Source: Isoetes taiwanensis (Eukaryota > Streptophyta > Lycopodiopsida > Isoetales > Isoetaceae). From it: a stretch of 64,000 nucleotides of DNA. The notes beneath the pieces were generated by a model. That model was not told where the DNA came from. It made no database searches and worked only from the letters and a program-made list of their open reading frames with translations. The position numbers and the translations under genes are program-made. Location of the stretch: NCBI GenBank assembly GCA_021234155.1, contig JAJEKV010000073.1:248001-312000 (forward strand), read 5' to 3'. Positions 11,700 through 24,429 of this stretch are shown here, piece by piece (positions within the stretch are counted from its first letter, which is position 1; each line of letters begins with the position of its first letter).

Positions 11700-14600
11700 T
11701 CCCTTGCAAATTCTTTGAGCTGGGTCGGTGAAGGCGGTGAGGCGAAGGCGGTAGGCGCTCATCTATTATCCATTGGTCTTCACTTTCATTGCTCTGCAGT
11801 AGGTCTTGATAATTTTTAACCTTAAGGGCTAGATTTGATCATTCCTAGTTGTGGACTCAACTAGGGTTGTAACCATGGATTTGGTTATGTTAATTGCCAT
11901 GTATTCCCTGATCGAGGATGATCAATCCTAGAAAATGAAGGAATTAATGATCTTTGGTGGAGCGGCTATGGGAGAAAGATAAACTGCCTATGCCTATCTA
12001 TGGAATATAATTATTCAAGTTGGATAGTTCGGGATTATTATTAGCTTGAGACCTTCAAAGAAACAAAGGATGGTTAAAAAGGAAAGGTCTCTAAAGTTTT
12101 ATATATAGTAGAACCGAGACAAGGCTAGAAACATTTGCGATCAAAAGCAGCGGCACAGCATAGATTTCACCGACCAAGGAACGACCAACAACAGTTACGA
12201 CCGAAAAATAGTTAAGACCTTGCTTTTTGCAACACCGACCACAAATTCGACTAGACTCCTTCAATTAGAGACAAACTGGTTCTGCCCCAGCTGATTAAGT
12301 TTTTCTGAGAAGGTTCCCAGAATCATCCAGCGTTTAAACAATTTCTTATCTTTCTATAGCCAAAAGCTTGAAACCTAGAACCATAGCCTAATTCTTGAAT
12401 TTGTGTAGTTGCTAGAGTGGAATCTCTAATGCTTCTTTTGAATTACCCCTTTTTTGAGCCTCTGTTAGATTTGGTTCTTGCTAGAGGGGTTTTTCTAGTT
12501 GTTTCATGCTCTTACTTCTATTTCAAAGAATTAAGTTCTTCCTCAGAGTTTCTCTTGCTCAAATAGCCCAGTCGGATAGTGGACTTTGGCCTTAAAGGCT
12601 GATATCTGTCTTTTAAAGTATTCTTTCTATTCAAGTTTTACATTTTGTCTGTCTTAATATCTTAGATTTCCTTATTTGTATCATAATCTGAGACCAAACT
12701 CCAATATTTTTTCATACATGTCCTTTAAATCTGTAGCCTTGCCATTGGCAAGCTTGAGCAAAGTTTGCATCTATTATATAGTCAATGTGAGACTTGTTTG
12801 AATAACACAGTATGTGTGATCATATTAGGATCACAAAGCTGAACCCGATATTGCATCCATTGCTCTAAATTATGTAATACTTTCCTCCAAAATGTCTTGG
12901 AATGGTGGTCATGGAGGGAAGATATGTCCCGCTGATGTTGTGGGATGTATTATGCCTTCTTATCCTTGACGATAGCACTGTATTGTTTGACTACTTTCAA
13001 AGGAATACTGTGGTCAAGTACCAGCCTAAACTGTCGTCTAAGCTCTTTTCACTGATCATCAAACTATGCATTTCGAGGAAAGCATGATGTACACGAAGGT
13101 CTCCTAGTGCATCTAAAATATTGCTCTGCTCCACATATAAGAAGGACTGTGACAAGTTTGTTTTGCACTAAAGTATAAAAAACTTCCAGCTATGTTAGTA
13201 TTTGAGCATAAGCCTCTACCTGATCATAATCCAGCCGAAGTTGAGGCATACAAGAAGGGGCTTGACATTAGATTTGTACTGGATGCCAATCCACTTTGAA
13301 GAAGAGAGGTCGATGATCAGATCCACCTCCTTATCCTTGCCATTTGTTCTCGCACCTACACATGTGCAAGAAGATGAAGATCCTTCTCAACTACGAGCAC
13401 ACTACCATGTTGGCCGACAAGTGTAGAGGAGGCAAATGACTATTGTGAGATGCCATTGCAAATAATCAAGTAACAAAGTATACATTTGAAGCAATTGTCT
13501 TTCGGATCATGCAACAAGATGGCCTCCATCAGAAAAAAAATATGCGTCTTGAAGTTAAGTCCCTAGCCAAAGAGTTACGTTATCAATTGCGCTACAACTG
13601 TACGTGTATTAAAATCTCCAACTAGCATAACATGGCACATCTGCTTGTATTGTTGCGTACCATCTTATAGATTGACATATAGATTGACAGTTACATCTTT
13701 TATACATGATTTGACTTCAATTTTCTAGTGTTGTCATTGCAATAAAGCCTATTCTTGCAAACATTAGGGTTTAAGGTTAGTTGATTTTTATGCATAGCTT
13801 AAATGCAATAATAAGATAATCAGTAGTATTGTTATGGAGTCAAAATGTTATGCCATCGCATGCCATTCGCATAATACCATGATAGTCACCTTTTTCCTGA
13901 CCTTTATATCTCCAATAATGTTGAAGTTATTGCCCTGACCTAGAGGTAGAATATGGACAATGGCGACAAAGTCATGTAAGCCATCAGGTCTTGGTTTTAG
14001 TGTATTTTATATTCATGATCGCACATGTTTTTTGGCGCTTGTTCTACGTGTCCGCATCTACTGACCTACCAAACCCACCTCTTTTGTAAAGCCATTCTGA
14101 CATGAAACACATAAAGAACTGCCTCATTTTCTTTAGGCTTTACGCATCTAACATCTGTGATCCGTATTATAGAGCATTAAAACTAATTGAGTATTCAACA
14201 ACTGCAAGATCAAGTACCATGGTGGATGAAGCTTTGTAGTTATATATAGCAATCAATGCATACTATAAAATATCTATAGCAAAGTGTCATGTTTTGAGAG
14301 CAAAGGCATTAAGCTTGTGCCCTTTCATACAAAGTTCATTTGATAGAAAGACAATTTGAGGAAAGAAACTTCCAAAACCATGAAATGCTATACTCTCATT
14401 GTCTTCATTTGCAAAACATGACAATTGAATCAATACAAGAAGAAACAAATTTGCAAAGGACGAGTTTTGCTAGAGTAGTGAAGGAGTAGGTCAGACGATA
14501 GAGTGTTTGTATTCAATTGGAAGAACGGATGGGAAGAAGATGTCAGGTAAAAAGCGGGTTAGTTACGTCAGAGGAGGCACCTAATTGAAGTAACAGGAGG

Positions 14601-15160
14601 CGGGTAATTAGGAGTGGAGGGAGAATAAGAAGTAGGTACCATAGAAAAATGAGAGGAGTTTGTAGACTAAGAGGGAATGAGTCATTGTCAGGGATGTAGG
14701 GAAGACAATAATAAGGTGTAGGGAAGACAATAATAAGGGGGCAATAAACACAAGGGGGCACAAGACAGGGAACAAAAGACAGGTGAAGAAAAATAAAACA
14801 AAGGGTTAGATAGATAGGGAGTATTTTTTTAGAGAGAAGGGGGGTTTGGTTAGGGTAGGTAACTAGAATAAGGGGGGGTGACATTTGACACAGGTTTCGT
14901 TAAGATGAGAGAGGTAGACTAGTGTCCCTGTTGGGCAGTTGCAGGAATATATGCTGATAAGGAATAATAAAGGGAGGGTGGGCAGATCATTCTTGCACGA
15001 GCAAGCGATTTTAGCTCTTTACTGTCTTAATTCCGGTATTGGGTTGGCATGAAGGGAGAAGATTTCTGGAAGAATCTCAAAAACGACAGGTATGTGCAAT
15101 TGGGAGGCACTGTTGGAAGCAAGGATCTGGAGATGATGCGGTATGCTTTGGCAAGCTGAA
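11700..15160. other. Intergenic, no gene recognised (3.4 kb)
   Basis: Only short unsupported open frames occur here (for example 12902-13087 and 13202-13426, plus). The first few hundred bases may still be untranslated leader of the LINE. From about 14540 to 14880 the plus strand is strongly purine-rich, which creates a spurious Pro/Leu-rich minus frame of 113 codons. A small tandem repeat lies at 14697-14739. The last part is the presumed promoter region of the IDD gene. Confidence 0.4.
14697..14739. repeat. 22-bp tandem duplication
   Basis: AGGGAAGACAATAATAAGG occurs twice in direct succession within the purine-rich tract upstream of the IDD gene. It is a local slippage product with no visible role. 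Confidence 0.7.
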
Positions 15161-15168
15161 AGGCGGGG

Positions 15169-15183
15169 TATATATATATATAT
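15169..15183 (+). promoter_or_regulatory. TATA element of the IDD gene
   Basis: A TATATATATATATAT run lies 42-56 bases before the IDD start codon at 15225. Plant transcription usually starts about 30 bases after a TATA box, which would put the start near 15200 and give a leader of only about 25 bases. That leader would contain a five-codon upstream frame (ATG at 15204, TGA at 15219-15221) ending 3 bases before the main ATG. The run could also be a plain AT microsatellite, or the real promoter may lie further upstream. Confidence 0.45.
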
Positions 15184-15224
15184 GTATGCGAGTTTGAGAG
15201 TTTATGGTAGTAGAGGGCTGAAGG

Positions 15225-16716
15225 ATGGCTATGGCGATGGTGTGTCTGAATGAAGGAGATCCGTCGTGTTCTTCGGGGAAGCGGAAAAGGCGCCCGGCAG
15301 GAACACCAGGTATAGACAGATAGACAGACAGACAGACAGGCAGATAGAGAGATAGATAGATAGTAGGGAGATAGATAGATAGATAGATAGATTGATAGAT
15401 AGATTAGATAGATAGAGAAAATGGGAAGGGGTGGCGATTAAAAAATTGATTAAGGTGCTTGAATTGTGCGGCCTGTGTGCAGATCCCGACGCGGAGGTGG
15501 TTGCATTGTCGCCCAAGACTCTGATGGAATCAGACAGGTATGTGTGCGAGATATGCAACCAAGGGTTTCAGAGGGACCAGAATCTGCAGATGCACAGGCG
15601 CAGGCACAAGGTGCCGTGGAAGCTCCTGAAGCGGCCCCCGTCCGAGGTCCGGAAGCGGGTGTATGTCTGCCCCGACCTTGCCTGCCTCCACCACGACCCT
15701 TGCCATGCTCTTGGCGACCTCGTCGGAATTAAGAAGCATTTCCGCCGCAAGCATTCCTCCGAGAAACAGTGGCGCTGTGACAAGTGCTCTAAAGGCTACG
15801 CTGTTCAATCCGACTTCAAAGCCCATGTTAAAACCTGCGGTACTCGCGGACACTGCTGCGTCTGTGGTAGAGTTTTTTCCAGGTATGAGCCACGTGAATA
15901 TGGCATATGTCAATGCTTTTTCTCAGTAAAGTGTTCTGCAATATATGAGCCACGCAAAAACAGAATGTAAATGCCTTTCTCTAGTGTTTTACTCGTAATG
16001 TTGTTTTTGTTCTTCAAGTATGTTTTTCATGATTGCAGGATATGCGCATCTGTGTTTTTAACTAGTGTTTTTCGGTTTGCAGAGTGGAGAGCTTTATCGA
16101 GCACCAAGACTCCTGCCCAGTTGCCAAGCATAAGTCTTCCTTCTACCCATCCCAGCCATCTCTCGAGCTCTCCATCGACAGCCCTAACTCCGGCGATGCT
16201 CTGTCTTCGTCTGTGATCACAGAAATCAGCCTCCGTCCTCCTGCTCAATCCAACAAACCCACTAATCCAACGTGGTCTTTCCAACAGCGGGAGCTTCAAT
16301 TTCTGCCTCCGACTCAAAACTCTCACCAAATCCAGACCGATCCGTCTGCAGATCTTCGGCTGTCCATCTCCAGCCCGAGCCACGCCAAGGGGGGTTCGTG
16401 TTTACAGTTTCAGGTCCAAGCTCCAGCTCCTGACTCCGATCTCAACTTATCCCTGCAGCTCAGAAGCAGAACCAAATCGTCTGATCCTCCTCCTCGCGCT
16501 TCTGAAATTCAATTCTGGCCCTGCACCAAGGACCAAGTCCACGACTTCTTCATCGGATCAAAAAAAAGTTCTAAAGAGCTCATCGCCCAGGAAGATTTCT
16601 CGCAATTCAGAGACCACTGGCTCCAAATATCCCCCAGATCCATCCGGTCCTCGCCTTCTGGATCAACCAGATTGCATCCATACATGAAGCTCCATAGCCC
16701 CCACAGAGATCTCTAG
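15225..16716 (+). CDS. INDETERMINATE DOMAIN C2H2 zinc-finger transcription factor, IDD14/15/16-like
   Basis: Three exons fit: 15225-15309, 15483-15882 and 16083-16716, giving 372 residues. Introns of 173 and 200 bp are both GT-AG, and each restores the conserved reading frame. Exon 1 ends in the basic KRKRRPAGTP and joins exon 2 at DPDAEVVALSPKTL, a junction I recall as typical of IDD genes. The ID domain follows: finger 1 (C50, C53, H66, H70, with HRRRHKVPWKLLKR), finger 2 (C91, C96, H114, H119), finger 3 (C127, C130, H143, C147) and finger 4 (C154, C156, H169, C173). All zinc ligands are present. The C-terminal half is Ser/Pro-rich with LxLxL-type motifs, best DLNLSLQL at 281-288, a possible EAR repression motif. 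HRRRHKVPWKLLKR and SLELSIDS/ADLRLSISS point to the IDD14/15/16 branch, which in Arabidopsis acts in gravitropism, auxin and starch control. The protein is nuclear by inference. It ends without the Gln/Ala-rich coiled segment I expect in that branch, so a downstream exon may have been missed or lost. Confidence 0.92.
15311..15418 (+). repeat. GATA/GACA microsatellite inside IDD intron 1
   Basis: Beginning one base into the intron's donor GT (CCAG|GTATAGACAGATAGACAGAC), about 108 bases of the 173-bp intron are interrupted GACA and GATA units. The rest of the intron is a short AT-rich stretch before the acceptor at 15481-15482. The repeat type is the same as the giant array at 21.6-23.3 kb. Confidence 0.9.
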
Positions 16717-16719
16717 TCA

Positions 16720-19500
16720 ATTTTTTTGTTCCGTATCTTAGTAAGCATATGGTGAATATCTTGTAATAGGTGCTGCTCTCGAAGAAAGCTGGCCTTGTAT
16801 AATACACACACTCCAGACAAGTTTTTGTCTTTTACTTGAAAAAGTACCTTAAACAATTTGTGCGTCTTTCTTTAACAAAGAATATTTTGTTCCTTTAAAT
16901 ACATTTTGTGTTTAACACATGTGTCTATTGATACCCTCTTTAACTATCTATCTATCTATCTATCTTCCGCATTCTCAACATGATTCCAAATCAATCTCTG
17001 CATTTGTATATTCCATAATGTATCTTACTTGAAATTTATCTTACCTGAGTTGCAACTAGCCGGATAAATCCATCTACTTATTGACAAACTCTGGATTCTC
17101 TATGCATAAGCCAAAGACTAGATGCTTACTCTCATCTTAATATTCTCAGTCGTGGTGTTCGTGTATATCATTGGGTCATTAGATTATGGCTATGTTTGGA
17201 AAGTCTTTTTAGTAATATAGTAATGTGAATTCATACGACATCCTCACACGTGTATCGCTAATGGACATACACGCCAAGACAAATTTTGGACGCTTTTATA
17301 TGTCTAACTAAAAGGCCTTGAGTAGGTATTACGTGTCGTGCACGCACTCTGCACACTCTAGTCTTTTTACAACAATTTAATACACTTCCATAGAAACATT
17401 GCTAATGTTATAATGATGCCATCCATTTGACTATGAAAGCATCTTTGTATTTACTACATTTATGCAAAATGTGTTTTTGTCAATATTCACCGTCTATCAT
17501 ATTACTCAACATGCATGACATATGCAAACACACGCTCACAGGCGCATAAGTATAGGCATGAACAAACCCAACCTCTCATAATAGTCCAAGGTTTTGCTCT
17601 AAGCACATTTTTTATATTAATAAAGATACAGAGGAAAATGGCGGTATGTGATTAACAGACATGAAAGACAATGGACACATGAGCCACTATTATTTTGAAA
17701 AAGATGGCACTACAATCATCTCATGAAAGACATGAATTAAAGACATCCTTCATAATCTTTGTTATTATATATATTATATGCATACAGATAAATAAAATTA
17801 TGTCAAGTATGAGGGACCTCTATCACAGACCGCTTTTTACATTTCAGACTTTACCTTTCCCTTTTGCATTTGACTCTACCTTTTTCTTCATGTCATTTGG
17901 CTTGTGTACATTATGGATGAAGCAGAACCCTAAATCTGCTTATAGAGGTTGTAGAGACAGATGAGTTGCTTGGAGCAACAAGGTCTGGCTGTCCTGGTTG
18001 TCTTCTAGTACAATTTCTGGACACACTCAGTCCATAGTGTGGAAACCATCTTATAGGCAGCAACTTCTTAGTAGAATAGAATAGAATAGATTTTTTAATG
18101 TCCACGGAGACCAATAGGTCATGGGACCCATACAATGGGCTAGTACAATTATTACTACTAGGATTAAAAAACCCTAAATAGCTAGATAAAGGTTTAGAGG
18201 GAAAACCTTTGCAAGATAATGATGATACTAGACAATAGGGGAGATAATGATACTGAGGGCTAGAATTGAAGACGTTCATCTAGAACCCTAGATGAAGTAT
18301 GGCATAGTGTCAAGGCATGGACAAATTATGGTGCTTTGAGAAGTTGTAGAACCTTGAATGGAATGCTAAGGTCAAAAATGAGGAGAACTATCTCAAAAGC
18401 AGGAAACTCGAGAGTATATTTTAGATCTTCAATAACTTTTAATCCGGAAACATGCACATAGTCTAGATAGATTTATAGACAATTATATTATATCCCATTT
18501 TGTTTAGAACCATAACAATCAGAGTTGGGACCCATTCTTTAATTGATGCATGTCCATTTACGTGCTTGTGGGGACAATGAAGCAAACAAATAAGCTTTAT
18601 TGTTTCATTATTAAGGTGGATTTTGTGTGCATGATAATGAAATTCTTCATCTGGGGCCAAGGCAGCTGCTTCCCGCATATCTTTTGAAAAAATATCCCAT
18701 TGAGATATTGAACATAAAAAGCTCATGATCGAAAAAATACATCGCACAAAGTTTTTCCAACGTTGGCAGCTGACCAATGGGAAAACACGCACAAATGCTC
18801 TTTCACGCACGTTTCAAACGCACGCACGGAGATGCGGACCATGGCAAGTGCAAGAACGCACGGATATCTATCATCATCCGCACGCATGGTGCACCTTGCC
18901 GCATAGATATAGTGGAGATGGCTGCCTCATGGCGGATGATGTTGAAGAGGCCAAAAACATGTCGGCTTGTAAACGAATAGATGCAGGGCACCATTGTTTT
19001 TAACTCCGAGGAGAAGTGAGAAAGGACTTTTTTGCAACAGACCCAAGCTCTCCCAAGCACTGGCATCTAATCGAGCCCCACTTCGGGACAAGGAGGAAGA
19101 CCTTTCTTTGCTTCAAGTTTATAAACATAAGGAGAAGCTAGACAAAGAGAGAAACAAGATTGCATATTATTTTTAGAGCACCGATCTTTTAATCTTGAAT
19201 CATTATCTATGTCTATATCATTTAGCACACTTATATTATATCCTTCTATTTTGTTCAGTTTCCCATATCTTTATCGAGTTTTAGCCCATTCTTTATATTG
19301 TCTCATGTCCATTTTTACCAGGCTTGTCTAAATCAGCCGCAACAATTCTAGGTTATTGTTTCATTAATTATGAATTTTGTCTAGTCCATAAATTCTTCAA
19401 ATTCCTTTAGGATAGACTTCAAACACTCCATTCACTTAATGAAAAAATTGTATATATGAACATAAATGCTCAAGATGCTAGCAGGTATTCTTTTCTTAAC
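16720..19500. other. IDD 3' flank and intergenic DNA (2.8 kb)
   Basis: No canonical AATAAA lies close behind the IDD stop; a plausible 3' end is around 16790-16815. A (TATC) microsatellite is at 16944-16965. Around 18060-18210 there is similarity to 42880-43015 (a GAATAGAATAGAATAG run followed by a related segment), suggesting a dispersed repeat. A CACG-rich patch lies at 18780-18900. No further gene is recognised. Confidence 0.4.
16944..16965. repeat. (TATC)n microsatellite
   Basis: Five uninterrupted CTAT units. A second tract of this class, with a few interruptions, is at 31757-31781. Confidence 0.9.
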
Positions 19501-19529
19501 AAAAATATCTAGCATAAATCGACAAGATC

Positions 19530-21600
19530 TCGAGATGTAGATAGGGAGACAGTTTGATAGTAGAGATAGATAGCAAGGGGGGACTGATAGGGCTTTTTGA
19601 GATGCATAGTAGGGCTTTGATAGATAGATAGCTAGGTCAAAAGCAAATGGCATAGATAGGCTAAATCGATGTGCTTTTCAAAACGAGATGCATCCGAAGT
19701 TACTTGATAGAAAGAGCTAGGGCAAAGCAACATTTGGAGCATTTATGTGGTTTCCATGAACAGGGGGCCGCCGAAAGTAATCTAGGCTCTTTCTTTTTGT
19801 TGCAGATAGGCCATTCAAAGATGTGGATATCGTTAGACAGATAGTAGATGGAGGCCACCAATTAACATATCTTCACTTTGGATAGCTCCACCAAATAGAC
19901 AGACCATCTTATAGGAATTCAGGCTGCCCTAGAACTGGGTTTATGGACATGGTTTGCAAAAAAGACAAACAATGTTTTATAGATAGACAGATAGACAGAT
20001 CCAGAAAGACAGAGACGTGATCCGGTGCCTACATCCTTGGTTATCATTGCTCGTCCCAATATGCTTGAGGGTTGGCAGCTGTCTTATGCTCAGACTATAG
20101 AATATTCTTAAAATAGAGGCAGAGGCTATAGATTGCAGACCTTCTCCTTAGATGTTTTGTTCCATGCAAAAATGATGGATGGGCACTAAAATTCTTGCTT
20201 TAGGTTGCAGATTCCACTGACAATTCTGGTTAAAGAGTACAAGGCAATCAGTACTGTACTATATCTATCTTCATATTCTTTTTCTTAGTTGGAAAACATT
20301 AGTTTTCTTATAATTCATTAAGTGCTTCTAAATTTAGTTAATCATACATGCATTCCCTACAGATAATTTCGACATGGGCTTTGCAGAATAATGTTGATTT
20401 TGTTTCATTATCATATACTAGAAACACAGAAAATATCAAAATGGTATATTTACAACGTTCTTTGCTTCTTGTCTATGAGTTGTATTATGTGGGCTATTGG
20501 TCAAAGATCTCTACATGCTTTCATAGACACAAATCTTTTTTCATAGGACAGACTTTAGATGACAGACAGACAAATATTTTAGAAACAGATAGAAATGCCA
20601 GATAGAGGTAATGACGGTAAATGTGTGGGCTAAATAGATGCTTGGATAGACAGACAGAAATATCCAGAAATTAAAGACAGACTTTCTTATAGATTTTAGA
20701 CAGAGATTAAAACAGACACTTTGATGAAAATCTTGGAAGAGGTTGATGGTGTCAGATTATGACAGAGGCAATAGACAGATAGACAGACTTACATCCTCAA
20801 AGACAGACAGTTAGTAAGCAAGACAATGTACCACAGGAAGATTGTTTGACAGACAGTGTTCTATAGAAAGAGATGATTGCATGTGGAAAGAAAAACAACA
20901 GATAGACAGATTATAGATAAAGATCTCAAGCTTTTGATGGAATACATGTAAGATAGATAGACAGAACACAGACAGACAGATAGGACAAACATGCTTTTTA
21001 GACAGATAAGGAAAGATGTTAGGCCCAATGGAACAAACATATTGTTATTAATGAGTATTTCACACCAGACTTCAAAACCAAATACAATTGTACCGGCAGA
21101 AAAGCAGTAAGCATAGACGTTCTAGACCTTTGGATGATGATAGATTAATTAATAAAAACAAAAGTGCATTTTTTGTTAACCGGCTGTTGCTTCTCATCTC
21201 AAAGATGATTTCCAGATAGTCTATTTTTAGCTAATAATACACACATATTCATTATGATAGACAGATACGACAGTCCTATTTTTTAGCCTAGATCACCTTT
21301 TTTGTTAGGCGACGCAAGGGCACGCAGATAGAGCATGATCCAAAAGCACGCACGCACGTCGCCGGTTCAAGAAACACGTTTGGGAAGAGGCACCTTTGCA
21401 GCGAAGAATGTGTCAACCTAACCAGCATAGGAATGCACATGCCGCCAACATTATTTAAAACGTCCACGATTCGGGAATGCACGCACCGCATGGTTCCAAC
21501 TTTGAGATGATGATGATAGGCGTCGACAATAGATGACTTTGTTTGACAGATAAATCAAGACAGATGTAGACAGATAACTCGATGGATATCAAAATGAGAT
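19530..21600. repeat. Scattered GATA/GACA islands, outer decay zone of the large array
   Basis: Short runs of GATA or GACA units appear at about 19618-19632, 19978-20000, 20550-20605, 20640-20720, 20765-20815, 20900-20990 and 21255-21275, separated by tens to hundreds of bases of ordinary sequence. Their number and length rise toward 21.6 kb, where continuous arrays begin. The pattern is most simply an old, longer array eroded by substitution and insertion, or a region seeded repeatedly by the same repeat. Confidence 0.75.
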
Positions 21601-23268
<1,668 letters not shown>

Positions 23269-23270
23269 CC

Positions 23271-23427
23271 GCCAGAAGCTCCACAGATCCTTATCCAACG
23301 ATCCACTATCCGGAGTCATGCCACCCTGATCTTTAATCGTCATCTCCACACGCAGATTCTCTAATGAAGCCTCGCTTGCAACTCCGCCGCCAGCAAGTAC
23401 GCGCCTCAGGGTCTGTGTTTCAAACAC
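23271..23427 (-). CDS. Candidate first exon of an unidentified minus-strand gene
   Basis: Only one minus frame is open from the stop upstream of 23427 to 23271. It ends in KDLWSFWR at a possible donor, TTCTGGCG|GTATAT. An ATG at 23343 gives 24 codons plus two bases (MTIKDQGGMTPDSGS...). The frame is also open upstream (RRVLAGGGVASEASLENLRV). The composition is more GC-rich than the surroundings, and a TATATGAAA element lies near 23513 on the minus strand, suitably upstream. If real, the following intron opens directly into the GATA/GACA array and the next exon lies below 19.5 kb. I do not recognise the protein, and no downstream exon was found, so this remains a hypothesis. Confidence 0.3.
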
Positions 23428-24429
23428 GACAGAATTTTAAAAGCAAGATGAGGAATGCGGATTATGGGTACCTACTTCCCAAAAGATGCGTTATAAAGCC
23501 AAAATTTCATATAGAAACAAAAGCCACCTTCAAGGAAATCGCCGTAACAAGACGCAAAGGTCCTTAAGAAGACGGTCCGATGAGGGCAAGAGGGAAGGAT
23601 CCGCGTTCGGCGGAGGTGGCAACATGTACGGTGATCAAATCCGGAAGCGAATGTTCTGCCATGTGACATGGAGAAGTTCCACACCGTGAAGTTATTAAAT
23701 ATGTACCGGACTACGCTTCGCCATATGATGTGAAGAAAGCAAGGATTTAATAAGAGAAAAGGGCGGTGACGCGGTTCGCGTTTGGCGAGGAAACTACTGT
23801 ATAAACAAAGCAGAATAATAGGTAAATCCGACTGTAGTAAAATGAAAATGAAAAATCTATCCGGGGTCTAAACAGAATGAAGAGGGATGCTTCAGACATG
23901 TCAGCCAAGGCTGTGGATGACGCTTTTCAGCGTAATCGGCAGCGCATCCGATAAATCAAGGTCAATTTGAAGAGATATAAGATGACTTAGGTGGATGCTG
24001 GATGTGGGCAAAGCAACGGACCGCTTTATGGAGCCACACTCCACTTCCGCCTTGTCCTTGATGTAAGCGGCAACAACCAAGATACCAGCTCCGCGGTACA
24101 TGGAAGCCACTTTATCGTCTACCTCGCTAATAAATTGGTCAGTGAGCCATCCCGCCCATGGCTTAATAAAGTGAGGACACGCACTGCCCCGCATCCGGTG
24201 ACACGCAAAGCTTAAAATTTATCGCCAAAGCTTCTCGAATCTAATCTATGTTTCCGTATAACATTTGGTATGAATCACAAGAAGAGACCGAGTCTAAGAA
24301 GAGTATCGAACCCGCCCGTAAGTAATCAAGCAACAATAGACTGGAAAAGGGCAAAAGCCGCAAAACCGTGAGCGCCCTTTTCCTAAGGTAAATATAGCTA
24401 TGACAATATTCATTTCATTGTTTTCATTT

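Larger units (their letters stand above)
6135..11700 (-). mobile_element. L1-type LINE retrotransposon, nearly full length, inactive
   Basis: The minus strand encodes, in order, an ORF1 protein with a DUF4283-like RNA-binding region, then an ORF2 with apurinic-like endonuclease, reverse transcriptase (FADD catalytic motif) and a zf-RVT-like C-terminal region. This is the standard order of plant L1 elements. The 3' end is toward low coordinates, where coding similarity stops near 6181 and an eight-base T run lies at about 6138-6145. The 5' border near 11700 is set only by the end of coding sequence; the untranslated leader could extend further. I found no convincing target-site duplication. 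Several stops, frameshifts and an internal deletion show it is dead, but most of the frame is still readable, so it is not very ancient. Confidence 0.85.

Noticed and set aside
6135-11700. A target-site duplication for the large LINE
   Set aside because: I compared the flanks near 6100-6140 with 11650-11900 and found no convincing repeat; the ends may be truncated or lie elsewhere.
14543-14884. 113-codon minus frame rich in Pro and Leu
   Set aside because: It is produced by a purine-rich low-complexity tract; there is no domain, start context or splice support.
15050-15101. ATG-led segment (MKGEDFWKNLKND) followed by CAG|GTATGTG as an upstream IDD exon
   Set aside because: It lies upstream of the TATA element, and joining it to the known exons is not needed for the conserved domain. 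Transcript data would be required.
23901-24194. 97-codon minus frame (WLTDQFISEVDDKVASMYRG) considered as a coding exon
   Set aside because: It reads plausibly, but there is no domain, no supported splice sites and no relation to the candidate exon at 23271; left out for lack of evidence.
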